A DNA stretch of 64,000 nt from Symbiodinium microadriaticum (Eukaryota > Sar > Dinophyceae > Suessiales > Symbiodiniaceae), in the NCBI GenBank assembly GCA_001939145.1, contig LSRX01001561.1, positions 1 to 64,000 of the forward strand, given 5' to 3'. Position 1 is the first letter of the stretch. Each line of letters starts with the position of its first letter. The notes under the pieces are model-generated. The model was not told where the DNA came from. It did no database searches and worked only from the letters and a program-made list of their open reading frames with translations. This document shows positions 21,548 to 31,893 of this stretch, piece by piece. The translations under genes and the position numbers were made by a program.

Positions 21548-22539
21548 GTTGGCCGCTCCACCAAAGTTACCGGTGGAGCCCGTGGGAAGTTGTTGATTAC
21601 AACCACTGCGGCGTGATGATCAAAGAGGGCCACCGCGAAGTGATCATGGATCAATCGAAGTACTGTTCTCAGATTGATGAGATCAAGTTTGAGGCGCGCG
21701 ATGAGGAGCAACTGGCCACGAAAGAAGAAGTAGCACAGTTGCGTGCTGCGTTGGGAGCCTTGCAATGGCGCGCATACAGCACTGCCCCCCAGCTCATGGT
21801 GCAACTCAGCATGCTGCAGTCATGTGTGAACAAAGCTACTGTGCGCACGCTGAAGCAGACGAATAAGCTTGTGCGTGAGGCCTTCCACGGGCGCTTCTTG
21901 CACATGAAAGTCACGGATCTGGACGGTGTCAGTTCAGAGGACGTCTGCTTTGTGGCCTGGGCAGATGCTGCTGTGGGCAATCGTCCAGACTATGGATCCA
22001 CAGGAGGGTATATCATCTGTGCGACCACTCCTGCCATGAATGCTGGAGAGACCGCCTCTGTCACTCCGATCAGTTGGCGCAGCGCCAGACTGAAGAGAGT
22101 GGCGCGCTCAAGCCTTGCAGCCGAGACCCAGGCAGCCTCGGAGGCCGAAGAAGAGCTCATGCTGGTTCAGCTTCAGTGGAAGGAGATGCTCGGCTACGAG
22201 GTGAACTTGCAAAAGCCGGGCGAGGAGATCAGCAGCGTGCCGGGCGTCCTGGTGACGGACGCAAAGAGCCTCTACGACGTTTTGCACAAGGAGGACCTCA
22301 ACTCTGCAGCTGGAGGCCTTCAAGAAAAGTACAGTGCTTTAGAGCTCCTGTCTTTGTGTGAACGTGTACGTGAAGGCGGCACAGTCATTCGCTGGGTAAA
22401 CAGCGATGCTCAGGTTGCAGATTCCCTCACGAAGCCTACCAAGCCGGGAGTTCTTCACCAACTTCTCCAGTCGGGTCGGTGGCGTCTTTCTTACGACCCC
22501 AACTTCACCAGTGCTAAACGCTTGAAGCAGCGGCAGTGA
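21535..22539 (+). CDS. Copia RT C-terminus and RNase H, copy A
   Basis: A 334-codon frame. It begins with the end of the RT (HQSYRWSPWEVVDYNHCGVM), then a helical connection, then the copia RNase H core: CFVAWADAAVGNRPDYGSTG, SWRSARLKRVARSSLAAETQ with the catalytic Glu following, VLVTDAKSLYDVL, and the C-terminal QVADSLTKP. All expected acidic residues are present. It is one frame off from the RT frame. The matching frame in copy B (28562-29566) has the same protein sequence. Confidence 0.85.
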   Translation: MDQHRWPLHQSYRWSPWEVVDYNHCGVMIKEGHREVIMDQSKYCSQIDEIKFEARDEEQLATKEEVAQLRAALGALQWRAYSTAPQLMVQLSMLQSCVNKATVRTLKQTNKLVREAFHGRFLHMKVTDLDGVSSEDVCFVAWADAAVGNRPDYGSTGGYIICATTPAMNAGETASVTPISWRSARLKRVARSSLAAETQAASEAEEELMLVQLQWKEMLGYEVNLQKPGEEISSVPGVLVTDAKSLYDVLHKEDLNSAAGGLQEKYSALELLSLCERVREGGTVIRWVNSDAQVADSLTKPTKPGVLHQLLQSGRWRLSYDPNFTSAKRLKQRQ

Positions 22540-22851
22540 CGGCTCAGCGTCAAGTCTTCGTCTGTGGGCTTTTGGGCGTGCAGATTCCAGAGGAATTCTT
22601 GCCGTCACATGTGTGTACATGTCATGTGCAGACTCCGACATGTCGCAGTGCCACAGTTTTTCTCCAACCTGCGGCCTTCCTCTCGAGGGGACCCTTCAGC
22701 CGTTTTGTGGCTTCTTTAGGAAGCCATGGATGCTACGTGGTGAGCCGACCCAAGGCTCGGAAAAGAAGGCTGCCGTGAAGAGTGCTGTGCGTTGCGCTTA
22801 GACTGGCAGAAGCTTTTGGCCTGAGCTCTAGGAGCTACCTTGCTACCAGCA
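22540..22851 (+). repeat. LTR between copia copies A and B
   Basis: The segment is repeated at 29567-29878 with one visible difference (22821 C versus 29848 G). It ends in CA at 22851, immediately before the primer-binding site. The 5' boundary is uncertain: several TG dinucleotides lie just after the stop codon and no clear polypurine tract is visible. Near-identity suggests recent insertion or conversion. Confidence 0.7.
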
Positions 22852-22852
22852 T

Positions 22853-22865
22853 TGGTAGCGGAGCC
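22853..22865 (+). promoter_or_regulatory. Primer-binding site of copia copy B
   Basis: TGGTAGCGGAGCC follows the LTR end by one base. It resembles the complement of a methionine-initiator tRNA 3' end (TGGTAGCAGAGG type), the usual primer of copia elements. The LTR tail and this site form an inverted repeat GCTACC-N6-GGTAGC. Confidence 0.65.
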
Positions 22866-22956
22866 TACCCTGAAAAGGGCAAGGCTCGTGTGAGAAAGGA
22901 GCAGAACAACGATCCAGGGCATCCGAGTGCTCAGCTCCGTTTTTCCAGAAGGCTGA

Positions 22957-24366
22957 ATGGACCGTCGCGACCGTGATCAAGTTCCTTCCTGGGATGGTGA
23001 AGCAGCGGGCTGGAACACGTATGTGAGAAGGGTGCGTTTTCATTGGGAGAGAACGGCTCCCAAGAAGCGCCGGCTCATCGGCGCAGAGCTGGCCAGCCGT
23101 CTCACAGGACGGGCGTGGGATGTGAGCGGAGACCTCGACCATGCTCGTCTCCAGCAGCGGGAGGGCGCCACCTACCTCCTTGAATATCTCGAGCAGCGCC
23201 TTGGGCGCAGCCCAATTCCCGACCTGGGCACGCGTCTGGAGGACTTCCTGGTCCGTTTGAGAAGACAGCCTGGCGCCAGGATGATACAATGGACCACGGA
23301 ACTCCGAGAATGCTATAGGAGGCTCCAGCGGGCCCTGGCTCGTGCCCGTGGCGCGCCTCGCAGGCAGAAGGACGGCTCTGAAGGCGGACCACTCCTCGCC
23401 GAAGTCTTCGGCTGGGGCCTCTGGTCTGCCTATCGAACGCAGGCGCAGCGACACCACTGCAGAGCCGGAGCCACCGGCCGATGATGAGGTTCACCCAAGA
23501 AGATGAGCACCCGCCGGCGAGTGAGAGAGGCGAGCGGGGAGCCGGTGGCTGGACTGCTGCAGAATGGGAAGCCTGGTGGGGCGGCTATCAATCCCCCCAC
23601 GAGGACAGCGAGGAGGACGATGGCCCACAACCTGAGTGGGAAAGGTTCCAGCTGGAGGAGATCGACGCTCTTCCTCCGGAGGTCCTTGGCTGGATCTTGC
23701 TTCGAAGGGCGCACTTGCCCTCGCAGGCGAGGTTGTCGGTCCTGGCCGCCACGAACAATCGGCTGGACATCGACCTCATCGAGAAAGCCCTTCGGGACCA
23801 AGAGGAGGACCTGCTTCAAGCCGAAGAGCGCCGGGGCCCGAAGAGGACGTACTGGGTGGAGCAGGAGGGCTCGTGGGGCCTCTTGCTGGACGAGCCACCT
23901 GGTGAGGAGGGGCCTGGCGGCATACATCTGCCTGAGGGTGCACCCGGTTTTCTCTGCCGAGGAGGAGCCCGACACCTGGTGCACCATGCATGGGGACTCT
24001 GAGGTGTACTGGTCCTATGCCGACGGCGACTGGTGGACCGAAGATCCGGAGGGTGTCTGGTGGAGCTGGTCCGATGCCAAGCCGTGGTTCGACGTTAATG
24101 AGGCGATGGTTGTGGACCCCACGGCCGGCAAGGAGCTGCAGGAGGCCCTCACCTTGTACCAGGACAAGGTCCGCACCTTCAAGGAGTCCAGGCAGCTTGT
24201 GGCTGCTCGGAACACGGCCCGCGGCTTCTATCCGCTGAGTGGAGCCAAGGGCAAAGGAAAAGGAAAGTCCAAGGGGAAACCTTCCTTTGCGCAGCACCTC
24301 ATGCTGTGCCGAGTCATGTTCCAGTCTTTGATATGGCCGCCGCCGACAAGACCTCTCGAGAACTGA
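22957..24366 (+). pseudogene. gag: Copia gag (capsid-like), frameshifted
   Basis: The first ATG after the primer site starts MDRRDRDQVPSWDGEAAGWN. A helical capsid-like domain follows (GAELASRLTGRAWDVSGDLD, ATYLLEYLEQRLGRSPIPDL, ECYRRLQRALARARG). The frame then moves twice: 23481-24002 holds GGWTAAEWEAWWGGYQSP and LPPEVLGWILLRRAHLPSQA; 23503-24366 holds an unusual Trp/Asp-rich segment (YWSYADGDWWTEDPEGVWW) and a Lys/Gly-rich GKGKGKSKGK tail near 24250. In other copia elements a CCHC zinc knuckle follows such a basic tail; I see none here, so it may be deleted. I also find no clear Asp-Ser/Thr-Gly protease motif. Confidence 0.65.
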
Positions 24367-24417
24367 TGGGGACTTGGTGGTCCCGTGCTTCTCCCCGGCA
24401 ACTTCCTCTTCGTGACC

Positions 24418-25200
24418 ATGGCGACCGAGCAGACCGCGACACCAGGTGCAAGCAGCCAGGCGCCGCCAGCGCCCAAGGGCAATCCCAAGGCCAAGGCCAA
24501 GGGCAAGAGCGAGAAGGTGAAGACCGAGTACGACATGTCGCGGGCGACCGGTCCCGATCCGAGGGACCCAAGGACAGCCGGGCCGCCATGCCACGGCAAC
24601 CATGTACCAATGGCGGCGGGCAGGGGCAGCTTGTCGGGAGCCAACGCCCATGGGCGATGGGAGGTTTGCAAGGACTGTCGTCTCCGCCTTCTCTATCTTC
24701 CGGCCTATGGCGCGCACGCTCATTACCGCCAGGCTGGGCCGCTGCCGGCAGATACCAAGAAGGCGGTGGAGATCATGGAGGAGCGCGTCGCGGCGGGGGA
24801 GCCGAAGGCCAAGGAGACCTTGAACGCGAAGGCGGTGGCACTGCAGGGAGCCGAGGACTCTCTTCTACGTCGGCTCGAGGCGGTGCGCTCCCAGAAGGGC
24901 AAGGCCTTCGGAAAATCGACCGTCCCGAATAAGAAGGAGGACGGCTACCCCAAGGGCACGGACGGTGAGAACCCCGACAAGAAGACCCGAGCAGCGCGGC
25001 CGAAGTCGAAGCCCGCACCGGCTCAGACCCTGGATTCCTCCGACTCAGACAGCTCTGGAATGGAGGCCGTGAACGACCCCCAGCGCATCCCCAAGAAGAG
25101 TGCCAAGCGAGCCAATGCCAAGGATGCCGAGGCCCAGGAGGCTCAAGCCAAGGAGGAAGAAGTGTGGACCAAGGTCAATCCTCCAGGCCCCGGGGCCTGA
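24418..25200 (+). CDS. Copia gag-pol spacer with a Cys-containing domain
   Basis: A frame open from 24385, with a likely ATG at 24418 (MATEQTATPGASSQAPPAPK). It contains a Lys/Ala-rich stretch, then CHGNHVPMAAGRGS and HGRWEVCKDCRLRLLYLPAY (a possible Cys/His metal site), a helical segment and an Asp/Ser-rich tail near TLDSSDSDSSGMEAVN. It overlaps the pol frame by 37 bp. Related domains recur in dinoflagellate copia elements as far as I recall; the function is unknown. Confidence 0.55.
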   Translation: MATEQTATPGASSQAPPAPKGNPKAKAKGKSEKVKTEYDMSRATGPDPRDPRTAGPPCHGNHVPMAAGRGSLSGANAHGRWEVCKDCRLRLLYLPAYGAHAHYRQAGPLPADTKKAVEIMEERVAAGEPKAKETLNAKAVALQGAEDSLLRRLEAVRSQKGKAFGKSTVPNKKEDGYPKGTDGENPDKKTRAARPKSKPAPAQTLDSSDSDSSGMEAVNDPQRIPKKSAKRANAKDAEAQEAQAKEEEVWTKVNPPGPGA

Positions 25201-28200
25201 ACGTCGGCGAGGACGGCTTCCTGACTGCAGAGGGTGTGCTCGAGGAGACCCAGGCGGGCATGATCCGGGAAACGATGAAGGAAATCCTCGCAAGCTTTGA
25301 TGCCGATGTTGCCGGACTGCCTCAGCACCGATCTGGGATCCACCTTGTTGAGGTGGGCTCCTCAGGAGCCAGCGGCCTTCGAGGAGCCGTCGAAGATCGG
25401 CATGGAAACGCTGCACGGATGAGCCCCTACGAGTTTGACTTCGGGCGCAAGTCTGGTCTGGAACAGGCTCTTGAGGCCGCCCGTTCCCTGGCTCCGGCGT
25501 TGATGTCGATGTGGGTGTCTGTGCCTTGTGCTGCCCTGGAGGAGCCTGAGGACACCCTGGCAGGTCTGGGCGAGGAGCAGCGCCGCACACAATTACACCG
25601 CAGACGCCGTGCACGCAAAGTTCTCAAGACATCACTGAAGCTGGCCGAGGACCAGCTGGCCAGAGGTGGACATGTGGCATGGGAGTGGCCGGCAGACAGC
25701 GCGGCGTGGAAGGAGCCAGAGATGAAGGGCTTTTTGCGGCAGCTGGCCAAACGCGGCCTGATGTGTCCGACTGAGGACAAGGCTGCCGGCAAGCGGTGGC
25801 GCATCGTGACCTCAAGCCCCGAGCTTCGGAAGATGGTTGACCACGCCCAGGCCGAGACCTCGGAGAAGAAGGACCCAGCATCTATGTCCAGGTCTCTGTC
25901 GGTGTCTTCGAGGTACCCTCCAAGGCTGTGCCGTGCAGTTGCTGAGTTTGCCTTGTGGGCCGACCACTGGGGCGGCAAAGCGAGAGAGGCACAGGCCTTT
26001 GGGCTGAGCGACGAGCCCCTCTTGGAATCCAGCCTGGACCCGGCCGACCGCAAGCGTGCCGAAGCTCTGGTACATCGTCTTCATGTTCGTGCGGGCCACC
26101 CCTCTGGCAAAACTCTGGCCAAGGTGCTGAAGGCACGCGGCGCACACCACGAGGTGATCAAGATAGCGATGGAGCACACGTGCCCCGACTGTCAGGAGAT
26201 GCGTCTTCCTGACCTCGCGCCGAGTGTCTCTCTCCAGCAGAGCGAGGTGCCATGGAAGGTGATTCAGATCGACAACGCCGAGGTTAGGGTCGAGGACGTG
26301 GTGACCCATTTTATGGTGATCACAGACGAGGCCACACATTTTGCAGTTGTGGCCAAGCTGTTTGAGAGAAACTTCCAGGACGGCCGCAACGCAACGGCCG
26401 AGGAGGCGATCTTGGCTCTGGAGCAGCACTGGACTCAAGCCTATGGGTTTCCTGACCGCATTCGCTGTGATCCTGAGGGCTGCTTTCGTTCCAAGCTGCT
26501 TGAAGCTTGGGCCTCTGACCTGGGCATCGAAGTGACACCTTGTCCTGCTGAAGCCCATCACCAGATAGGCCAGGTGGAGTCTCTTGTGAAGAAGCTGAAG
26601 CAGGATGCCATCACCTTGCTTGCGGGGCACCCTGTTGGCGCTCACCGTGCTCTTCTCCACAGCGCCGCGGCCCACAACACGGTTCATCGAGTACAAGGTT
26701 TTAGTCCAGCCCAATGGGCTTTTGGGCGAGACTTCGGCCCAGGAGGGCGTCTGTTTGAGAGCGATCAAGACCTGCCGGTCGTGCAAAATTCTGTGCTTCA
26801 GGGCCACACCTTCCACGACCACATGGAAGCTAGGAGAGCTGCGGAAGACATTGCCCGCAGGAGCCAGGCGACTTACCAGCTCGGCCGGATGCTCAACATG
26901 AAGTCGCGTCGCAAGCTGCAGTTTGTGCCGGGTGATTTGGTTTATTATCGTCGTGTGCAGCCTCCTGCTGACACACCTGCTCATCCTGGGCTTGGCTTTG
27001 CCAAGGTCGGTTTGGGCAGATGGTTTGGACCAGGCAGGGTGTTGGCGACTGAGACCAGAAGTGACAACCAGAGTTCCGTTCGCAAGCCGGCACAGACTGT
27101 GTGGATTGTTGCGAATGGCCGCTTGAAAAGGTGCAGCCCGGACCAGCTCAGACATGCGTCGGAGCGGGAGGCTGCGATTGCCGAGGCGACCGATGCAGCC
27201 ACGCCCCCGTGGACCTTTAGCAGTTTGCTGCAAACGTTGGAGGGTGGTGGCTATGATGTTTTCGATGATTATGTTTTCCCCGAGGACATTGGAGCTCTAC
27301 CCCCAGTACCTCGTGGTAGATCAAGGGCAAGATCGAGGACACCAGGCCGGGAGACCATGCCTCGGGATAGAGATGAGGGCGCTGAGAAGCAAGGACGAAG
27401 TGCCCAAAATCCAACTCCTCGCACTCCTGGTGGTCCCCCTGAAAGCTCTGTAGATGTTAGGGCTGGCGGTGAGAAGCGAGAACGAAGTGCCCAAAATCCA
27501 GCTCCTCGCACTCCTGGTGGTTCCCCGACTCTACCTCCTGTTGACCCTAGTCGTTACCTTGGTGATCCCAGCTATGATCCAACTTTGTTTCGCTTCTTGA
27601 TGGATCAGCAAGCGGCAGAGAGGGCAGCCCAGCAGGCGGCAAAGCAGTCGGCGCCACTGGTCAAGAAAGCAAAGGCTCAAGTTGCCAGGCCCAGGCAGTT
27701 GTCACCCGTGGTTCCAGCGACACCTGCGGACAAGAAGCAGGATGGAGCAAGCTCGTCCCAAGGTCCAGTTGGCTTTGTGTCAGAGGGCGAGGCGCTCCTG
27801 GATCCCAGCGATGGCCTGCTGTGCACCATCGAGCTTCCGATTCCGGAGACCGAGAACCAGTGGAAGCGTCTCCGTCGGGACCCAACAGCATGGATGGCCA
27901 AAGGTCTTCGCAAGCAAGAGGTCCGGTACGGTCGTTTGGAGCAGAAGGAACGCGATGCCTTTGACATTGCCAAGCAGGCCGAGGTCAATCAGTGGATCCG
28001 TGAGTCAGCGGCACGTCGTGTTCAGGGACACGTTGCTCAGGACAGACTGATGGCGATGAGATGGGTGCTCACATATAAGGATTCCGGTGCCGCGAAGGCA
28101 AGGATAGTTATAGTGGGATACCAGGACCCGGACCTGGCCACCCTCGTCAGCAGCAGTCCGACAATGAGCCGCCGCACGCGACAGCTTGTGTACCAGCAGT

Positions 28201-28574
28201 CGACGCTTCGACACTGGAAGACAATGAAAGCAGATGTGCGTGCAGCTTTCCTTCAGACCGCGCCAACGCAGATCTCGAGGTGCGTGTTCGCACGCCCTGT
28301 GCCGGAATTGGCAAAGGCCATGCAGCTGCAGGATGGAGAAGTCGTTCAAATAGCGAAAGCCTGTTACGGCTTAGTCAACGCTCCTGCTGAATGGTATCGA
28401 GATGTGAACAAGACATTGGTTGGTCTTGGCATGACGCAACTCAAAACGGAACCCTGTGCATGGCGCTTCGTGAAATGAAACGGCGGGGTGCCAAGGCTCG
28501 TTGGGCTCATAGCCGCGCACGTGGACGATTTTGTGATTACCGGCGATGAGTCCGATGCCGAGTGGATCAACATC
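25164..28574 (+). pseudogene. pol: Copia pol copy B: integrase and reverse transcriptase
   Basis: The frame is 1104 codons to the TGA at 28476-28478. The N-terminal 150 residues, absent from copy A, include an aromatic-rich stretch around ALMSMWVSVPCAALEEPEDT. The integrase then has the HPSGK/CPDC zinc site and the D, D-35-E triad as in copy A, followed by the Pro-rich linker and RT motifs KADVRAAFLQ and ACYGLVNAPAEWY. After the in-frame TGA the same frame carries HVDDFVITGDE, then shifts near 28575. The TGA and the shift are at the same relative positions as in copy A. Confidence 0.85.
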
Positions 28575-29566
28575 GTTGGCCGCTCCACCAAAGTTACCGG
28601 TGGAGCCCGTGGGAAGTTGTTGATTACAACCACTGCGGCGTGATGATCAAAGAGGGCCACCGCGAAGTGATCATGGATCAATCGAAGTACTGTTCTCAGA
28701 TTGATGAGATCAAGTTTGAGGCGCGCGATGAGGAGCAACTGGCCACGAAAGAAGAAGTAGCACAGTTGCGTGCTGCGTTGGGAGCCTTGCAATGGCGCGC
28801 ATACAGCACTGCCCCCCAGCTCATGGTGCAACTCAGCATGCTGCAGTCATGTGTGAACAAAGCTACTGTGCGCACGCTGAAGCAGACGAATAAGCTTGTG
28901 CGTGAGGCCTTCCACGGGCGCTTCTTGCACATGAAAGTCACGGATCTGGACGGTGTCAGTTCAGAGGACGTCTGCTTTGTGGCCTGGGCAGATGCTGCTG
29001 TGGGCAATCGTCCAGACTATGGATCCACAGGAGGGTATATCATCTGTGCGACCACTCCTGCCATGAATGCTGGAGAGACCGCCTCTGTCACTCCGATCAG
29101 TTGGCGCAGCGCCAGACTGAAGAGAGTGGCGCGCTCAAGCCTTGCAGCCGAGACCCAGGCAGCCTCGGAGGCCGAAGAAGAGCTCATGCTGGTTCAGCTT
29201 CAGTGGAAGGAGATGCTCGGCTACGAGGTGAACTTGCAAAAGCCGGGCGAGGAGATCAGCAGCGTGCCGGGCGTCCTGGTGACGGACGCAAAGAGCCTCT
29301 ACGACGTTTTGCACAAGGAGGACCTCAACTCTGCAGCTGGAGGCCTTCAAGAAAAGTACAGTGCTTTAGAGCTCCTGTCTTTGTGTGAACGTGTACGTGA
29401 AGGCGGCACAGTCATTCGCTGGGTAAACAGCGATGCTCAGGTTGCAGATTCCCTCACGAAGCCTACCAAGCCGGGAGTTCTTCACCAACTTCTCCAGTCG
29501 GGTCGGTGGCGTCTTTCTTACGACCCCAACTTCACCAGTGCTAAACGCTTGAAGCAGCGGCAGTGA
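28562..29566 (+). CDS. Copia RT C-terminus and RNase H, copy B
   Basis: Same 334-residue product as 21535-22539, with no amino acid difference that I can see. It keeps the RNase H acidic residues (AWADAAVGN, the Glu after SSLAAETQ, LVTDAKSLYD). Confidence 0.85.
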   Translation: MDQHRWPLHQSYRWSPWEVVDYNHCGVMIKEGHREVIMDQSKYCSQIDEIKFEARDEEQLATKEEVAQLRAALGALQWRAYSTAPQLMVQLSMLQSCVNKATVRTLKQTNKLVREAFHGRFLHMKVTDLDGVSSEDVCFVAWADAAVGNRPDYGSTGGYIICATTPAMNAGETASVTPISWRSARLKRVARSSLAAETQAASEAEEELMLVQLQWKEMLGYEVNLQKPGEEISSVPGVLVTDAKSLYDVLHKEDLNSAAGGLQEKYSALELLSLCERVREGGTVIRWVNSDAQVADSLTKPTKPGVLHQLLQSGRWRLSYDPNFTSAKRLKQRQ

Positions 29567-29878
29567 CGGCTCAGCGTCAAGTCTTCGTCTGTGGGCTTTT
29601 GGGCGTGCAGATTCCAGAGGAATTCTTGCCGTCACATGTGTGTACATGTCATGTGCAGACTCCGACATGTCGCAGTGCCACAGTTTTTCTCCAACCTGCG
29701 GCCTTCCTCTCGAGGGGACCCTTCAGCCGTTTTGTGGCTTCTTTAGGAAGCCATGGATGCTACGTGGTGAGCCGACCCAAGGCTCGGAAAAGAAGGCTGC
29801 CGTGAAGAGTGCTGTGCGTTGCGCTTAGACTGGCAGAAGCTTTTGGCGTGAGCTCTAGGAGCTACCTTGCTACCAGCA
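29567..29878 (+). repeat. 3' LTR of copia copy B
   Basis: Near-identical to 22540-22851, ending in CA. The 3' flank begins CTCAATGACTC. The matching target duplication cannot be tested because the 5' flank of copy A is lost. Confidence 0.75.
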
Positions 29879-29879
29879 C

Positions 29880-30257
29880 TCAATGACTCTCCCGGTTGGC
29901 GGCTTCGAACAAGACCCATCCGTGAATAATTAGATGCACTGGTTCATCCGCACGCGGGAGCTCTGGCCGAAGTGGAGGGCACAGCTTCTCAAGCTCATCA
30001 AGGCAAGTCTTGAGGGCAGGAGGCTGATTGAACAGACCCGGCGGAGGACTCGATCTGGGCCAAAAGTTGTTGAGCAAAACACATTTAGGTGACACCCCAG
30101 AAAGCTTAGAAACCTCCTGAACGCATGATAACATTAAAACCATCAGTCTGTGGATCTCCGCCATGCCAAGCGGAAGCACTGATAGAGAATCCAGCAGCAT
30201 CGTCCAAACCGATTTTGTTATATATTTTGGGAACCAAAAGAGTTTGCCATGTAACAC
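29880..30257 (-). CDS. Possible exon of an unknown gene, abutting the copia insertion
   Basis: The minus-strand frame reads convincingly as protein over its last 90 codons (for example EVSKLSGVSPKCVLLNNFWP, TCLDELEKLCPPLRPELPRA, PVHLIIHGWVLFEAANRES). Its stop codon lies at the base pairs next to the LTR end. The element may have landed at or in the 3' end of this gene. No family was recognised, and the 5' exon limit is unknown. Confidence 0.35.
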   Translation of the reverse strand: MLHGKLFWFPKYITKSVWTMLLDSLSVLPLGMAEIHRLMVLMLSCVQEVSKLSGVSPKCVLLNNFWPRSSPPPGLFNQPPALKTCLDELEKLCPPLRPELPRADEPVHLIIHGWVLFEAANRESH

Positions 30258-30510
30258 TGCAGGGTTTGGGGCTTGCCAGCGATAGTCTCCTGTTAAGGTG
30301 TCAGGTTTGCCAAGTCTGCCAAGTCGGATCTTTTTGTTTAAGGGGTTTGGGGTTTGGCACCGACGACCTGTAACACTGTAGGGTTTGGGGCTTGCCAGCC
30401 AGAATCTCCTTTTAAGGTGTCAGGTTTGCCAAGCAGGATCCTTTTGTTTTAGGGTTGGTTTGGGTCTTGCCACCCACGAGCTTTTGGGTTTGGTGGTTTG
30501 CCAGTCACAG
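30251..30510. repeat. Minisatellite with ~119 bp period rich in GGGTTTGGGG
   Basis: The unit from 30251 (GTAACACTGCAGGGTTTGGG) repeats from 30370 (GTAACACTGTAGGGTTTGGG) with the same order of GCTTGCCAGC, TCTCCT, AAGGTGTCAGGTTTGCCAAG and GGATC blocks. A partial third copy follows near 30486. The TAGGGTTTGGGG blocks recall the plant-type telomere repeat TTTAGGG. Confidence 0.75.
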
Positions 30511-31797
30511 TTTCAGGCTGCCGACTAATATCTTTCCGCCCTTCCGTGTTTTCGAATTTGTCTTCCGAAGCGATCCGCATCCGTGTGGTGGGCGTGGTGC
30601 ACGAGAGGAGAGCTCCAAAGAGCACAACAAGGTTGCCTGCGCGACTCACACGTCCTTGTATCATGATTGTGCCACATGGACTGCCGTGAAGCTCACAGTT
30701 CTGCAGGCCAAAAAGCAGAAGCGAAAAGCGGAGCGTGAAGAAGGCTGCAAGCACTTACAGCAGCTTCACTATCACTCATTTGCATTGGCTCCATTGTACT
30801 TACTGTCTGCTGTCTCAGCAGCCTTGGTGCAAGCACAGCCTTCGGCATTGACAGTATTTGACAGTGTGTCAAGCGGCAGGAAGCGAGGAGACATCAAGCC
30901 ACAGCAGCCGGGCCAAAAAAAAGAAAAGGATCGGCCAGACACGCTTTCAAGAAGACATACGGTCTCAGTACTGATGGTCGACGATGGTGCATTGAGAGCT
31001 GTGCCAGCACTTTCCAAAGCAGTAGCACAAACTGTCTGCCAGGAGAACAGCCAGCTCCGATGAATCTTAGGTGTCGCAGAGACATGGAGACCATGCGTCA
31101 TCCCTCGTGGTGGGCGAGAAACGGCGCTGCCCAGCAACCGAGAGCAAACTTCTTGGCGTGCTTGTTCAAAGTGGCAGGTACTCTCGCACTCCACTCGCAA
31201 AGCGTAGCAGAGCCGCAGATCTACTGCACGTCATGGCTCCAAGCACTTGATGGATCAGGAACCGCACAGGATTATGCTACGACTAGAATGACTAGAAGGG
31301 ACAAGTGATCCGGGGAACAGCCTCTTTGCCATGTGCAGACTGGCAGCTTGGATATTCAACAGTCGTCTCTTGAGCAGTTCTTGTGTACGTAAGTGGTCCT
31401 TAGATGCCACTTGCAGAGAACTGGAGCGCGACTACAATACACGGTTCGCTTTGAGCTAGATGGACCAATGCTCGATTTACAGCCATGGCCTGGCTGCCGC
31501 GAACTGAGAACTCTGCACTCAATGCGAAACCGAACGTGCCTTCTTTGTCTGCAGCTCGTCTCTGAGGTTTCTTCTGGTTGGAATCGCAATTTTTGCCTTG
31601 TGCAGTTGCCAGGTGAGCACCCGAGGGAGTGGTGAAACATACCGGAATCACCCATCCACTGCCGTCACAGTGCCTCGAATGAAGCTTTACGCAGGATGAT
31701 GTCTCGCTGCGGCCTCTGCTTTGCACAGGGCGTGGAGGGCGCTGCACATCTGCGATGATGTTACTAAGATCGCTTCTTTTCCAGAGCGTCTGCCTTT
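30511..31797. other. No firm gene
   Basis: Open frames include a basic, Lys-rich stretch on the plus strand (AKKQKRKAEREEG near 30708-30746; GQKKEKDRPDTLSRRH near 30912-30959) and another frame around 31393-31635. No family or reliable splice frame could be assigned. Confidence 0.35.
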
Positions 31798-31893
31798 ATG
31801 AGGGTTTGTCTTAGCAACCCACACCCAAGGAGACCGCACTTCAAGTGGGGACAGACAAAGGAGAAAGTGTTCGTCACCGTTGCCGTCTCCTGG
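31798..31893 (+). CDS. Candidate exon with a CS (p23/NudC-like) domain start
   Basis: The frame reads PHPRRPHFKWGQTKEKVFVT then VAVS. The pattern aromatic-x-W-x-Q-T followed by alternating hydrophobics is the first strand pair of CS domains, which serve in Hsp90 co-chaperones and related proteins. GT occurs after VAV, where an exon could end. The remaining CS strands were not located with confidence; a frame at 31845-32114 (FEGTYAEHDAAWRYM) may hold the next exon. Confidence 0.4.

Larger units (their letters stand above)
18591..22851 (+). mobile_element. Ty1/copia retrotransposon copy A, 5'-truncated
   Basis: It starts inside pol, at the position matching 25624 of copy B, and so lacks the 5' LTR, gag and the start of pol. 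The left edge is the N at 18590, so the truncation may be real or an assembly join. The right end is an LTR-like segment (22540-22851) that also serves as the 5' LTR of copy B. Relative to copy B the left 1.84 kb shows scattered substitutions and a 6 bp length difference, while 20431-22820 appears identical. Confidence 0.85.
22540..29878 (+). mobile_element. Ty1/copia retrotransposon copy B, LTR to LTR
   Basis: Order: LTR, Met-tRNA-type primer site, gag frames (22957-25200), pol (25164-28478 plus continuation), RNase H (28562-29566), LTR. Integrase before RT defines copia. The unit is 7027 bp from LTR end to LTR end. The coding chain is broken by shifts within gag, a TGA at 28476 and a shift near 28575, so this copy would not make a full polyprotein without recoding. 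The 3' LTR ends CA at 29878, and unrelated sequence starts at 29879. Confidence 0.85.

Noticed and set aside
25812..27233. 473-codon minus-strand open frame (and the similar 19205-20206)
   Set aside because: It lies entirely opposite the copia integrase/linker and occurs in both copies as a mirror of codon bias; there is no family signature.
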